A stretch of 64,000 bases of DNA from Herbiconiux ginsengi (GCF_900107435.1 NZ_FNPZ01000005.1:124001-188000), one strand, 5' to 3'. Positions 43,969-53,416 are shown, counted from the first letter of the stretch. Made by a program: numbers and translations. Notes: a model not told the origin generated them from the sequence alone.

Positions 43969-44499
43969 TCAAATGACGGGACGAGGTCGGCCGGCCGCGT
44001 TCGGCTGGAACGCCTCGGCGAACAGCTCCCGAGCCGCGGGGGTGCCGTCGAGCGGCCGATTCACGCGGCCCGTGACCTTCCAGCCGTCAGGCGTGCGGTG
44101 CCACTCCCACCGATTCGCCGAGATCCGCCAGGTGCGGAACCCGTCATTCGCCTCGTCTCGGTACAGAACCTGGGAGTAGGCGGTAGCCGTCGCCCGATCG
44201 CCGTCCAGCTGGATGAACGGGGCACTTAGCACGTGCGCCGCCCCGTTCGCGAGGAGCTGTTTGTGCTCGGGCGCCAGGAGGTGGGCCAGGATGTCCGGGT
44301 GCCCCTCCATCCGCAGCCCGGGAGCCGCGTCGAAGGGACTGTTAGCCTCGAACATCTGGATGACGACGTGCGGAAGTCCCGCATCCGCGGCTGGGCCGTA
44401 CGAGGCGATCAGCTGTGCAATTGCAAGACGATCTTCGAGCTCCTGCACGCGTTTCGCCAGCGCCCCTACGATCTCGATCAATGTGGGTTCCTCGGACAT
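43969..44499 (-). CDS. SnoaL/NTF2-like protein (paralog of 35,816)
   Basis: 176 residues from ATG 44499 with GGAGGTCAACGT upstream. N-terminal coiled-coil-like helix (AKRVQELEDRLAIAQLIASYG), NTF2-like core, and a C-terminal half nearly matching the protein at 35,816 (RISANRWEWHRTP, RVNRPLDGT, ARELF). First gene at the right border of the first island; it precedes the BVMO gene on the same strand, but site K between them suggests a separate promoter. Confidence 0.82.
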   Translation of the reverse strand: MSEEPTLIEIVGALAKRVQELEDRLAIAQLIASYGPAADAGLPHVVIQMFEANSPFDAAPGLRMEGHPDILAHLLAPEHKQLLANGAAHVLSAPFIQLDGDRATATAYSQVLYRDEANDGFRTWRISANRWEWHRTPDGWKVTGRVNRPLDGTPAARELFAEAFQPNAAGRPRPVI

Positions 44500-44562
44500 A
44501 CGTTGACCTCCATGATCGTGTCGATGGCCGCGGCCATCCCGTACCGACACTTTAGTCAATTC

Positions 44563-44578
44563 TCGACTGCTAGTTCGA
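44563..44578. promoter_or_regulatory. TetR-type operator candidate (site L)
   Basis: TCGACTGCTAGTTCGA with 64 bp to the SnoaL-like start. Left arm perfect, right arm shifted by one. AGTCAATTCTCGACT (44554-44568) upstream of it gives a second, overlapping dyad. This is the last copy toward the right; none is seen in the second island. Confidence 0.58.
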
Positions 44579-44579
44579 C

Positions 44580-46250
44580 TATTTCCGAGTGCGCCAGAGC
44601 GACTCGCACTATCCGGCGTGCCGGGACTTAAATGGGCGACGACGCCCTCGGGCGGGCCGCCGGGCGGTGAGAGCCCGAAGAATAAGGGGCGCGGCGCTTC
44701 TATGACTTAGAGCCGGGATCACCTAGCGCAATTCAAACTGTTCGGACCACGGCAGAGAACTCTGGGCCACCTGACAGCCACCGTCGAGCGTTGCCGAGTC
44801 CTGCTAGCCCGTTGCCACACAGCAACGGCCGAAATGCGGTCTGGATGCACCGACGTTGCGGGGTTGGTTGTTGCTCATGCCCGCAATCACCGTCGACCAA
44901 CGGCGTCCCCACGGTGGTTGGCAGACGTGTTTGGTCGGAAATGGCAGTGGCAGCTTCTGACCAAGAGTGTCTGTACAGCAGACGGTCGCGCAGGGACACC
45001 ACTCCCTTGCGGCTCGATCATCGAATTTCCGCGTCCCCCGCGTTCCTTCCGAACCGAATCCGGAGCCGGCTGCACAGCTGAGACGCCAGCTGGCGCAAAT
45101 CTCCGCGCTCGCGCCCAGTTCGAACACAGGAATTCTTCGAGACAGACACGCCAGGACGTCCCTCGTCCTTGGCCCTTTGCGGAACTGGCACTCAATCAAG
45201 CAGGCTTTCTCGGCATAAACGTGACGACCTGCGCGCACCGTCCTTTGGATCAGGCGCCTTCCTTCGCCCAAACTATAGTTGTTTGCCCCTTTCCGTGGAA
45301 AAGCTGCCGAGCCACTTCAAGGTAGGTTTAGGGGTTCGTTTGAACGTTCGTCGGTCCACCACGATAAGACCGAAGATCGGTCCCAGTGCCCACACTCATA
45401 GTTGTCGAGCAGACTCCAGTGTAGGTAGCCGCGAACACCTCCCCCGTCGTTGATAGCCGCCGACAAGTGTCCGAGCGCCAGTGCTTCCGCGCTCCTCGCG
45501 GACCTGAGGGAGAACTATCTGACGCCCGAGAACGTCGCCCTGTCGGACGTCAACTCCAGTCTGTGCGTGAGATTGTGACCACCACACGGGTGTTCTGCGG
45601 CTCCTCGCTCGGAAACGTTCGCGACGAGCGGGCAGTGGACGGGTGAAATCCTGACTACGCCGCCGGCGGTGGGTCTGCGGAAAGACCACGCCGTGTGCTC
45701 TATCGGCAGCGGCGTTGTGCTGCGAAGAGTGCCCGAAGCGGCGCAAAATGCTCATACTTCCGGGCTCGGTCACCCGTTAGCCAGGCCATAAGCAGCGGAA
45801 GCACCCAGGAGGTCTGGTCTCTCCGGACACTGAACGATAATGCCGAATGGACACGGAGACATAGAAAACGCTCAGTATCGAGTGGCCCCACGTGCTGGCC
45901 AAAGCGGTCGCACCGCGAGCGCGAGCATCGCGGGAAAGCACACGGAACTCGTAGTCGCAGCCGAACGCGTCGCGGACGCTCGCGTGGACCGACACGCGTC
46001 GCTCGCGGTTGCTGCAGGCGCGGCAGGGATTCTGCTTGCCACAGTCGAATCCACCCGTAGCATTTTCTCACTCCAGCAGAGTTGCATGCCGCCCGGTCGG
46101 TGACCACGGGCAGCGGCGTCGGGACCTGCAGAATCCAGCTTTGCGACGAGCATCGCGGACGAACTGGTGTCCATGACAGTCGTGCTCAGTCGACCGCGAC
46201 AGAGCACGCCCATCGCTCCGCGACGATCAGTCCACCTCCGCCGCCGCGAC
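44580..46250. other. Gene-poor, decayed-looking junction (1.67 kb)
   Basis: No open frame here has a ribosome site, a recognisable domain or the strong third-position GC bias of the flanking genes. Short fragments have coding-like composition (for example + strand near 45,490-45,575, reading LADLRENYLTPENVAL) but are interrupted. A small hairpin CCGTTGC/GCAACGG lies at 44809-44828. I read this as decayed sequence separating two independently acquired gene clusters. No tRNA, integrase or terminal repeat was recognised. Confidence 0.6.
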
Positions 46251-46313
46251 TTGACACGAAGACAGAATGGACCTAATGTTCCCGAACGGGAAGAGTATCT
46301 TTCCATTCGGGAA
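46251..46313 (+). promoter_or_regulatory. Strong sigma70-like promoter with two operator-like palindromes
   Basis: TTGACA (46251-46256), 17-bp spacer, TAATGT (46274-46279). TTCCCGAACGGGAA (46279-46292; 6-bp arms) starts on the last base of the -10 box, and an imperfect second copy TTCCATTCGGGAA lies at 46301-46313, about two helix turns downstream. This geometry fits a repressor controlling the peptide-type ABC operon. The leader to the ATG is about 180 nt. Confidence 0.7.
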
Positions 46314-46464
46314 CAAGCTTGCCGCTCACACTCACAAGGTCGTGGAGTGGCAACGATCGAACAGAGCTCCTCCAGCTCATGACAGCGATCGTGAAGACCG
46401 CGAAGCTGTCTTCAGGACGCATCCGCACCATGCAGTGCTCGTTACGCAACAAAGGGGTTTTACA

Positions 46465-47994
46465 ATGAAGTTCTCCCGTCTCGCGGCCTCAGTCGGTATC
46501 TTCGCGGCGCTCACGGCATCGGTCTCCGGCTGCTCGCCGAGCGCACCCGCCGACGTCGACCAGCCGTCGGATCACGTCCTCACCCTTTCCATGCCCGCAG
46601 CGCCTCCGTCACTGGCTGTGGGGTCGCTCGACCAAGGCGTGTCGTCCTACGTCTGGGCCAGCGTCTACGACTCGCTGCTCACCCGCGACCTCAGCGGCGC
46701 GGTCCAGCCGAGCGTCGCCGAAGAGTACGCGGTCGCCGACGATGGTCTTACCCTGACCTTCACAATCCGCGACGGCATGAAATTCAGCACCGGCGAGCCT
46801 GTGGACGCGGAAGCCGTGGCCGATTCCCTGACTTTCTCGAGCACGGCACCGGCAACCTCAGCCGCGTTCGCCAGCGTCGCCTCCATTGAGGCGACGGACG
46901 AGTCGACGGTCACTTTGTCGCTGAGCAGGCCTGACACGGCATTGCCGTATCAGCTGGCGCAGGCCGCGGGTGTCATCGGTGAGCCCTCAACGCTCGGGTC
47001 GGAGACCGCGGCGCTTGACCCAGTGGGTTCGGGACCTTACGTTCTGGACAACGACGCGACTACCGACGGTTCGACGTACACCTTAGAGCTGCGACCTGAC
47101 TACTGGAACGCGGATGCGTACAGTTTCAAGAAGGTCATAGTCTCCGTGATCGCGGACGCTACGGCCCAGCAGAACGCTCTGCAGGCGGGTCAGCTGGACT
47201 TCATGAGCCTCGCCAACCCTGCCCAGGGCGAGTCGTTGACGGCAGCGGGTTTCACCGTTCAGGAAACCGCGCCCGTCGCGTGGGGTGCCATCGTAATCGC
47301 GGACCGCGCGGGCGAAATCCAGCCTGCGCTCGGAGACGTACGCGTCCGACAGGCGATCAACCTCGCTGTTGATCGCGATGCGATCGTGGAGAAGCTTCTT
47401 GCGGGCGTCGGTGCGCCGACGGAGCAGATCTTCGACCCGGGCTCGGGTGCATACGACGCGGACCTAGACGGCACGTACGCGTATGACCTCGCCGAAGCGA
47501 AGGCGCTGATGGAAGAGGCCGGATATGCCGACGGGTTCACCGTCAGCATGCCCAGTTCCGTCCTGTCACAGACGATGGAGCCCACACTCACTCAGCAGTT
47601 GGGCGAGATCGGCATCACCGTCGAGTGGAAGCCGGTTCCCTTCGACCAGGTCGTGTCGGTGCTGGGATCCAAGACCTACCCGATGTATTGGTTCATCAAC
47701 GGGTACAACGTGCCTCAGATCGTGACCAATGACACGCTGACCCCCACGGGCTATCTGAACCCGTTCGGGGCAACAGATCCGGAGCTGACGGCCCTTCTGG
47801 AGACTGCAGCCGACGCATCAGCAGAGGACGCTGATACCGCGTACCGCGCGGTCAACCAGTGGAGTGTGGACAACGCCTGGTTCGCGCCGCTGTACGCGTA
47901 CGCGCAGCTGGTCGTCACGTCGAAGGCAGTGACCTTCACACCTCGCACCGTCGCCGGTCTCTTGACCGTCGAGCAGTTCCAGCCCGCTTCCTAA
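46465..47994 (+). CDS. ABC solute-binding lipoprotein, family 5 (Opp/Dpp-like)
   Basis: 509 residues from ATG 46465 (AAAGGGG upstream); the frame is open further up but only this start gives a proper signal peptide. Lipobox VSGC with Cys near residue 24. SBP_bac_5 features: LTRDLSGAVQPSVAEEY, LTFTIRDGMKFSTGEPVDAEAV near 100, RQAINLAVDRDAIVEKL near 300. Family 5 proteins bind peptides, nickel or various organic solutes. First gene of a four-gene importer operon driven by the promoter at 46251. Confidence 0.93.
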   Translation: MKFSRLAASVGIFAALTASVSGCSPSAPADVDQPSDHVLTLSMPAAPPSLAVGSLDQGVSSYVWASVYDSLLTRDLSGAVQPSVAEEYAVADDGLTLTFTIRDGMKFSTGEPVDAEAVADSLTFSSTAPATSAAFASVASIEATDESTVTLSLSRPDTALPYQLAQAAGVIGEPSTLGSETAALDPVGSGPYVLDNDATTDGSTYTLELRPDYWNADAYSFKKVIVSVIADATAQQNALQAGQLDFMSLANPAQGESLTAAGFTVQETAPVAWGAIVIADRAGEIQPALGDVRVRQAINLAVDRDAIVEKLLAGVGAPTEQIFDPGSGAYDADLDGTYAYDLAEAKALMEEAGYADGFTVSMPSSVLSQTMEPTLTQQLGEIGITVEWKPVPFDQVVSVLGSKTYPMYWFINGYNVPQIVTNDTLTPTGYLNPFGATDPELTALLETAADASAEDADTAYRAVNQWSVDNAWFAPLYAYAQLVVTSKAVTFTPRTVAGLLTVEQFQPAS

Positions 47995-48000
47995 ACAATG

Positions 48001-48033
48001 GGGTGCGGCGCCGGCGCTGCCGGCGCCGCACCC
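48001..48033 (+). other. Intercistronic hairpin between SBP and permease genes
   Basis: Fifteen-base perfect arms (GGGTGCGGCGCCGGC and its complement) around GCT, six bases after the SBP stop and without a T tract. Such hairpins stabilise the upstream mRNA end and lower downstream expression, giving SBP excess over permease. Confidence 0.65.
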
Positions 48034-48043
48034 AGGGGTTCAC

Positions 48044-48988
48044 ATGATCGCATTCGTTCTGAGAAGGATCGCCACCGGAGTGGTGCTGCTCTTCGTCGTG
48101 ACAACGCTCACGTTCTTCACCATTCAGCTGGCGGACATCCCGGTCGCGCGGAACATTCTCGGCAGCAGTGCCACACCCGAGCAGGTAGCCGCGCTCAACG
48201 CCCAGCTCGGCTTGGATCGCAGCGCACTTGAGCAGTACTGGTCCTGGATCACGGCAGCCGTGCGTGGAGACTTCGGTGTGTCGTACTTCACCAACGAGCC
48301 CGTGGCCGCCGCGCTGGAGAACCGCCTGCCCGTCACCTTGTCGATCGTGCTCCTCGCTCTGATCTTCACGGTCGTGTTCAGCCTCCTCCTCGGTGTGACC
48401 GCAGCATCCCGTGCAGGCGGCACCGTCGACCGCGTTTTGCAGGCCGTGTCCACGGTCAGCTACGTGTTCCCGCCCATCATTCTGGGCATCCTGCTCGTGC
48501 TGGTCTTCTCCATCACTCTGCATTTGGTTCCCGCAACCGGGTACGTCCCGATCGGCACGTCCTTCATCGGATGGTTCGGCAGTGTGCTGCTCCCTGCGGT
48601 CACTCTCATGTTCGCCTCCATCGCCAGCGTCGCCGGGCAAATCCGAGGGTCGATGATCGACGAGCTGCGCCGAGACTACGTCAGGACACTGCGCAGCCGC
48701 GGCGTGCCCGAAGGCACGATCCTTCTTAAGTACACGCTGCGCAACGCCGCATCCCCTGCGCTGACGACCTTGTCGCTCCAGTTCATCGGGATGATCGGCG
48801 GGGCGCTGTTCATCGAGCGCATCTTCGCCCTCTCCGGTTTCGGCACATATTCTTTCAACTCCGCCGTCCAAGGCGACCTGCCCGCGATCCTCGGAGTGGT
48901 CACGTTCAGCGTCATCCTCGTTGTCATCATGAACCTCCTCGTCGACCTCGTCAACGGCTGGCTGAACCCGAAAGCGCGTATCCAATGA
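48044..48988 (+). CDS. ABC importer permease, DppB/OppB-like
   Basis: 314 residues with six hydrophobic helices; MIAFVLRRIATGVVLLFVVT is the standard DppB start and the EAA-loop region (DYVRTLRSRGVPEGTILLKY) lies near 205-225. Inner-membrane half of the transport channel. Overlaps the next gene by 4 bases (ATGA). Confidence 0.93.
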   Translation: MIAFVLRRIATGVVLLFVVTTLTFFTIQLADIPVARNILGSSATPEQVAALNAQLGLDRSALEQYWSWITAAVRGDFGVSYFTNEPVAAALENRLPVTLSIVLLALIFTVVFSLLLGVTAASRAGGTVDRVLQAVSTVSYVFPPIILGILLVLVFSITLHLVPATGYVPIGTSFIGWFGSVLLPAVTLMFASIASVAGQIRGSMIDELRRDYVRTLRSRGVPEGTILLKYTLRNAASPALTTLSLQFIGMIGGALFIERIFALSGFGTYSFNSAVQGDLPAILGVVTFSVILVVIMNLLVDLVNGWLNPKARIQ

Positions 48989-50796
48989 GCGTCCTCATCC
49001 CCGACTCAGTCGAAAACATCCGGCGGCCGAATGTGTTTCGCCGGCTCCTAGGGAACCCGATGGCTGTCGGATCGATGGTGCTGATCGCCGCGGTGATCGT
49101 GCTCGGACTTCTCGCGCCAGTGCTGTCCCCGCACAGCCCCAACTTCAGCTCCCTCGACGCAGTCAACGCTCCCGTCGGCACTCCCGGCTATCTCTTGGGC
49201 GGGGACAGCAGCGGCCGCGACATCTTCGCGAGGCTCCTCGCTTCGGTCAACACAGCCATGCTGTCGGCGATCACCGGCGTCGCGGTCGCTCTGCTGATCG
49301 GGATCCCATTCGGACTTATCTCCGGATATGCCAAGCCTCGAACGGATTCGGTGTTCTCCTGGGTATTTAACCTGCTCATGACCTTCCCCGCACTCGTGCT
49401 GCTCATCGTGGCTTTCCCCATCACCGGGGGGTCCTACGTCGTGATGATGGCCATCTTTGGTTTCCTCTTCAGCCCCTCCATCTTCCGTCTTGTCCGCAAC
49501 CTGGTTGTCGCCGTCAAGCGCGAGCTGTACATCGACGCGGCACGCGTCTCGGGACTGTCCACGGCACGCATTCTGCGCCGACACATCCTCCCGGCCGTCC
49601 GAGGCCCCATCGTCATCACCGCGTCGTTCCTGGCTGGTGTGGCGATAGCTGTTCAAGCGGGACTGGCGTTCCTTGGCCTGGGCACCAACGACGTGCCCAG
49701 CTTCGGCAGCATGACCGCTGACGCCTTCGCGAACCTCTACGTCTACCCCATCCAGTTCCTGTGGCCCACCATCATGCTTGCCATCCTCAGCGGAGGCTTC
49801 GTCCTCATCGGCAATGGGCTGCGAGACGCGCTAGAAGACTCCTCCTTGGCGCCCACAAAGGCCCTGCGTCCCTCAAACCCGGAAGCCCGGCATGCAACTG
49901 CCCGCGCGCCGCACGGTCCCGCCCAAACCTCCGAGGGACCCTCACCGCTGCTGCGTATCCGCAATCTTCGCGTCTCCTACCCCACCACCGGCGGACAGAT
50001 GAAGCAGGTCGTCAACGGGATCTCCCTGGATCTCAACGCGGGTGGCGTCCTCGGCCTGATCGGCGAATCGGGTTCCGGGAAAACGCAGACGGCGTTCGCG
50101 GTACTGGGACTGCTCACTCAGGAAGCGCGCGTGGAGGCGGACGAGTTCACCCTCGACGGACATGACCTCCTGAGCGGGGACGCCGGGGACCTTAAGCGGC
50201 TCCGCACGTCGCTGCTGGCGTATGTTCCCCAGGAGCCGATGTCCAACCTCGCGCCCTCGTTCACCGTCGGCGCTCAACTCGTCGAAGGCATCCGGGCCAC
50301 CAAAGGCGGCACCAAGCGCGAAGCCCGACAGCTGGCTCTCGATCTGCTTCGACGAGTCGGAATCGTGGACCCCGCGCGCACCTATCGTTCCTACCCACAC
50401 GAGATATCCGGAGGAATGGCGCAACGCGTCCTGATCGCCGGCGCCATTGCCGCCGGCCCCCGACTCCTGATTGCCGATGAACCCACGACCGCGCTTGATG
50501 TCACTGTCCAAGCCGAGATTCTCGATCTTCTCCGCAACCTTCAGACGGATCTCAGCATGAGCGTCCTGCTCGTGACACACAATTTCGGTGTGGTCGCGGA
50601 CCTGTGTGACGAAGTCGCGGTCATGCGATCGGGCGAGATCGTTGAGGCCGGCAGTTACCGAAACCTTTACCGGCACGCCGAGCACGTGTATACAAAGCAG
50701 CTGATCGGGGCGATCCTCGACGAAGACACATACCGCACCGACCCCGTCGCCACATCTGCTTACCCCGACCATTCCGAAGGGAGCGTGGGACGATGA
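48985..50796 (+). CDS. Fused ABC permease-ATPase (DppC-DppD fusion)
   Basis: 603 residues. Residues about 10-290 are a DppC-type permease ([16 protein letters not shown] near 70, EAA-like [17 protein letters not shown] near 190). After a Pro/Ala-rich linker, residues about 318-603 are a DppD-type ATPase: Walker [12 protein letters not shown] near 360, signature [13 protein letters not shown] near 472, Walker [13 protein letters not shown] near 494. Dpp ATPases normally are separate proteins. The second importer of this window also has a permease-ATPase fusion, with an unrelated permease. Confidence 0.9.
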   Translation: MSVLIPDSVENIRRPNVFRRLLGNPMAVGSMVLIAAVIVLGLLAPVLSPHSPNFSSLDAVNAPVGTPGYLLGGDSSGRDIFARLLASVNTAMLSAITGVAVALLIGIPFGLISGYAKPRTDSVFSWVFNLLMTFPALVLLIVAFPITGGSYVVMMAIFGFLFSPSIFRLVRNLVVAVKRELYIDAARVSGLSTARILRRHILPAVRGPIVITASFLAGVAIAVQAGLAFLGLGTNDVPSFGSMTADAFANLYVYPIQFLWPTIMLAILSGGFVLIGNGLRDALEDSSLAPTKALRPSNPEARHATARAPHGPAQTSEGPSPLLRIRNLRVSYPTTGGQMKQVVNGISLDLNAGGVLGLIGESGSGKTQTAFAVLGLLTQEARVEADEFTLDGHDLLSGDAGDLKRLRTSLLAYVPQEPMSNLAPSFTVGAQLVEGIRATKGGTKREARQLALDLLRRVGIVDPARTYRSYPHEISGGMAQRVLIAGAIAAGPRLLIADEPTTALDVTVQAEILDLLRNLQTDLSMSVLLVTHNFGVVADLCDEVAVMRSGEIVEAGSYRNLYRHAEHVYTKQLIGAILDEDTYRTDPVATSAYPDHSEGSVGR

Positions 50797-51617
50797 CGAC
50801 GCTACTAGCAGTTCGAGACCTAAAAGTGCAGTACCCCGGCAAAGGATTCCGGCAGCCGCCCAGCGAAGTCCTCCACGGCGTTTCGCTCACGATCGCGGCC
50901 GGCGAAACGCTGGGCCTAGTCGGCGAATCTGGCTCCGGAAAAACGACCCTGGGCAGAGCAGTCCTTGGGCTCGTTGAGACCAGCGGAGGATCCATCGAGT
51001 TCAACGGGCAACCGATTCAGGATCTGTCTGCCCGGTACCGTCGCAAACTCGCCAAGGACATTCAGGTGGTCTTCCAAGACCCCTACACATCCTTGAATCC
51101 TGCGCTGCTGGTCTCCGACATCCTGAGCGAACCTCTCCTCGCTCAGGGCCGGTCACGGCAAGACGCGGCCGCCTCAGTTGCAGGTTTGCTTGACCGGGTC
51201 GGGCTGCCGAAAGACGCCGGCAACCGGTACGCACGCGAATTCAGCGGAGGACAACGCCAACGCGTCGCGATCGCGCGCGCACTCGCCATCGCACCGAAAC
51301 TCATCGTGTGCGATGAGGCCGTGTCGGCACTGGACCTTGTCACTCAAGCACGCGTCCTGGACCTCCTGATCGAGATCCAACGCGAAACGAAGGTCGCGTA
51401 CCTCTTCATTTCCCACGACCTGACAGTCGTCCGGCACATCAGTCACCGCGTGGCAGTCATGTACCGCGGTGACATCGTTGAAACGGGCACAGCGCGCGAC
51501 GTCACCACAAGCCCTTCCAACCCGTACACACAACAATTGCTCCTCGCCGCCCCCGTCGCAGACCCAGCCGAACAAACCAAGCGGCGCCACGCCAGAATCG
51601 CGCTACGCACTTCCTAG
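50793..51617 (+). CDS. ABC importer ATPase, DppF/OppF-like
   Basis: 274 residues, shorter than the usual 310-330 because the C-terminal oligopeptide-transporter extension is reduced. Walker [12 protein letters not shown] near 46, signature FSGGQRQRVAIARAL near 149, Walker B LIVCDEAVSALD near 170, DLTVVRHISHRVAVMYRG near 207. Overlaps the fusion gene by 4 bases. Ends the importer operon; I saw no terminator in the 239 bases before the Fic gene. Confidence 0.92.
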   Translation: MTTLLAVRDLKVQYPGKGFRQPPSEVLHGVSLTIAAGETLGLVGESGSGKTTLGRAVLGLVETSGGSIEFNGQPIQDLSARYRRKLAKDIQVVFQDPYTSLNPALLVSDILSEPLLAQGRSRQDAAASVAGLLDRVGLPKDAGNRYAREFSGGQRQRVAIARALAIAPKLIVCDEAVSALDLVTQARVLDLLIEIQRETKVAYLFISHDLTVVRHISHRVAVMYRGDIVETGTARDVTTSPSNPYTQQLLLAAPVADPAEQTKRRHARIALRTS

Positions 51618-51856
51618 CCGCACGACGGAAACGTTCCACTGTTGAATAGGGGATTCGCGACCGGGTCGTAGGCGGCTGCTGCCAACCGAGACGATGGGCA
51701 GCAGCTGTCGAAGAACGCGGCGAACTTGGTGTCGCGGATACCGGGTTCGACGGCTTGAATCTCGTCGACCCCGGCGACGTCGACGGCCCGAGCGGCCGGG
51801 CGGGCTGCTGCCCAGACTGGCGAACGCGCGCAGCTACTCAGACCGTTCCGGGTGAG

Positions 51857-52465
51857 TCAGCCACCAGCTGTGCGCTGCACGATGCGGTCGAAGATCGCGC
51901 GCAGCTCGCCGAGGTCCTGCCGTTCCATCCCGGCCCGTGACGCCTGGTTGTTCTCCGCTCCCGTCACTCGGCTCCAGTCGAGGTCGAACCCGGCGCCCGC
52001 GGCGATCTGGGTCCAGAAGATCCGTTGCGTGCGGCCGTTGCCCTCCCGGAACGGGTGCAGGTAGTTCACCTGGTCGTAGTGGTGCGCCAGGCGCGCCACG
52101 AACCGGTCACGGTCCAGGCCGTGTAGCTGGTGCTCCTCCGCGAGCTCCGCAAACGCGAACCCCGCCCCGGACTCCAGCCGGGACACCGGCATGAAGAACT
52201 CCGCGGCGGGGTCGGTGCCCTTGCGGATGTCGACAGTGCGCAGCTGCCCGGCCCACTCGTACACGTCCTGGAACAGCTGCCCGTAGATTGATTGCAGCTG
52301 TCGGAGATCTCCGGTGACCTTCACCGCCCGCCCGATCATCTGTGCGCGACGTGCCTCCACCAGGTCGGCCTCGGCGACGTCGAGCGCCTGCAGAGTCGCG
52401 ATGCCGAGCCTGTTGCGAAGGATGCCCGATGTGGGCTCGAGGTACGGGTCGACGAACTCAGCCAA
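51857..52465 (-). CDS. fic: Fic-family AMPylating toxin
   Basis: About 202 residues if started at TTG 52465, which places VDPYLEPTSGILRNRLG, the usual Fic N-terminus, at the protein start; the frame is open further upstream, but that part lies opposite and inside the antitoxin. The active-site motif HPFREGNGRTQR is intact (His base, Glu/Asn metal contacts, two Arg), so the enzyme should transfer AMP from ATP to a target protein. QDVYEWAGQLRTVDIRKG is the typical flap region. Its start overlaps the antitoxin stop by 8 bases. Start codon uncertain. Confidence 0.9.
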   Translation of the reverse strand: MAEFVDPYLEPTSGILRNRLGIATLQALDVAEADLVEARRAQMIGRAVKVTGDLRQLQSIYGQLFQDVYEWAGQLRTVDIRKGTDPAAEFFMPVSRLESGAGFAFAELAEEHQLHGLDRDRFVARLAHHYDQVNYLHPFREGNGRTQRIFWTQIAAGAGFDLDWSRVTGAENNQASRAGMERQDLGELRAIFDRIVQRTAGG

Positions 52466-52661
52466 GGCCGTAACGCACGCGGGTGCGGGTGACCAGCTCG
52501 TCGGCGTCATACTCCCCCGCCACGAACGCGGCGGCGTCGGCACGATACTCCGGCGAGGCGGTAAGTCCTTCCATCGCGGAACTGTGCGCGGCGTCGGCCA
52601 CGACTCGCTCGCGCAACTCGCGCTCGGACGCAAAAATGGTCTTGGCGGTCCTGGCGCTCAT
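52458..52661 (-). CDS. Class I Fic antitoxin (VbhA-like)
   Basis: 67 residues from ATG 52661 with GGGGGAGG upstream. Carries the inhibitory helix motif (S/T)xxxE(G/N) as SSAMEG near residue 28; its Glu blocks ATP gamma-phosphate placement in the Fic active site. The C-terminal region (SPEYRADAAAFVAGEYDADEL) matches VbhA-type antitoxins. Encoded just before the toxin with an overlap, the normal class I order. Confidence 0.88.
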   Translation of the reverse strand: MSARTAKTIFASERELRERVVADAAHSSAMEGLTASPEYRADAAAFVAGEYDADELVTRTRVRYGLG

Positions 52662-52912
52662 GGTGGCCTCCCCCGTTACTTCCATTTTACTCGACTTGTT
52701 CAAAAGCCCACAGGACTGGTTTTGCACAGGACGGGGTCTTGACTGGGGTTTTGAGAATCTGCGCTTCCGCGGATTCCCGGCAGATGCACTGCGGGTCGGC
52801 GGCCCTGCTCAGAACCGATCGTTACAGGCACACATGCTGGCAGGGACACTCAGAAGGGCGACCTCAACAGAGATTCGCCCAGAACAAGTGAGTCGAAACG
52901 ACACACACTGAG

Positions 52913-53211
52913 AACCCGACAAGAAGACGGCCAAGCAGATGATGCAGGCCGTGATCGACACGATCACCACCGGAGTTCTCGCCGTTCTCATCGAGATCCG
53001 CAAGCTCGTCCGAACGATGAAGCAGCGCGCAACTGACATCCTCGCGTTTCGACCGGCCCGGCACCAGCAACGGCCCCACCTAGGCCATCAACGGCAGGCT
53101 AGAACACCTCCGCGGCTCCGCCCTCGGCTTCCGCAACCTTACGACCTACATCGCGCGGAGCCTGCTCGAGTCCGGAGGATTCAGACCCCACCTACACCCT
53201 GGAATGCGACA
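52913..53211 (+). pseudogene. ISL3-family transposase C-terminal remnant
   Basis: Pieces of a typical actinobacterial ISL3 transposase C-terminus can be read in two frames: EPDKKTAKQMMQAVIDTI and IRKLVRTMKQRATDILA in the first, then after a one-base insertion near 53046-53048 FDRPGTSNGPT, a TAG stop at 53081, and AINGRLEHLRGSALGFRNL, IARSLLESGGFRP in the second. The N-terminal two thirds are absent and I cannot see terminal repeats. The rest of the 52,662-53,416 gap (before and after) holds no recognisable gene. Confidence 0.82.
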
Positions 53212-53416
53212 AGCCACATTACCAGCGGCGGCGCGATAGCCGTGGACTGCGGGTCGGAAGACCCGGCAGACGAGCTCGACCCTGAAACGACCCCGCTGCT
53301 CGTTGATGAATCGGATCATCTCAGCCCTTGACTTATCACCAGTCCTCTGCCGCGGCGATCCTTCCATGAACCTTCATCCACGGACCGCGCCCGAGCATCG
53401 TGGTCCCGCCGAGTGA

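Noticed and set aside
44804-45271. Short open frames in the gene-poor junction (for example 155 codons on the minus strand)
   Set aside because: No ribosome site, no domain, Cys/Arg-rich odd composition and mutual overlap of several equally poor frames.
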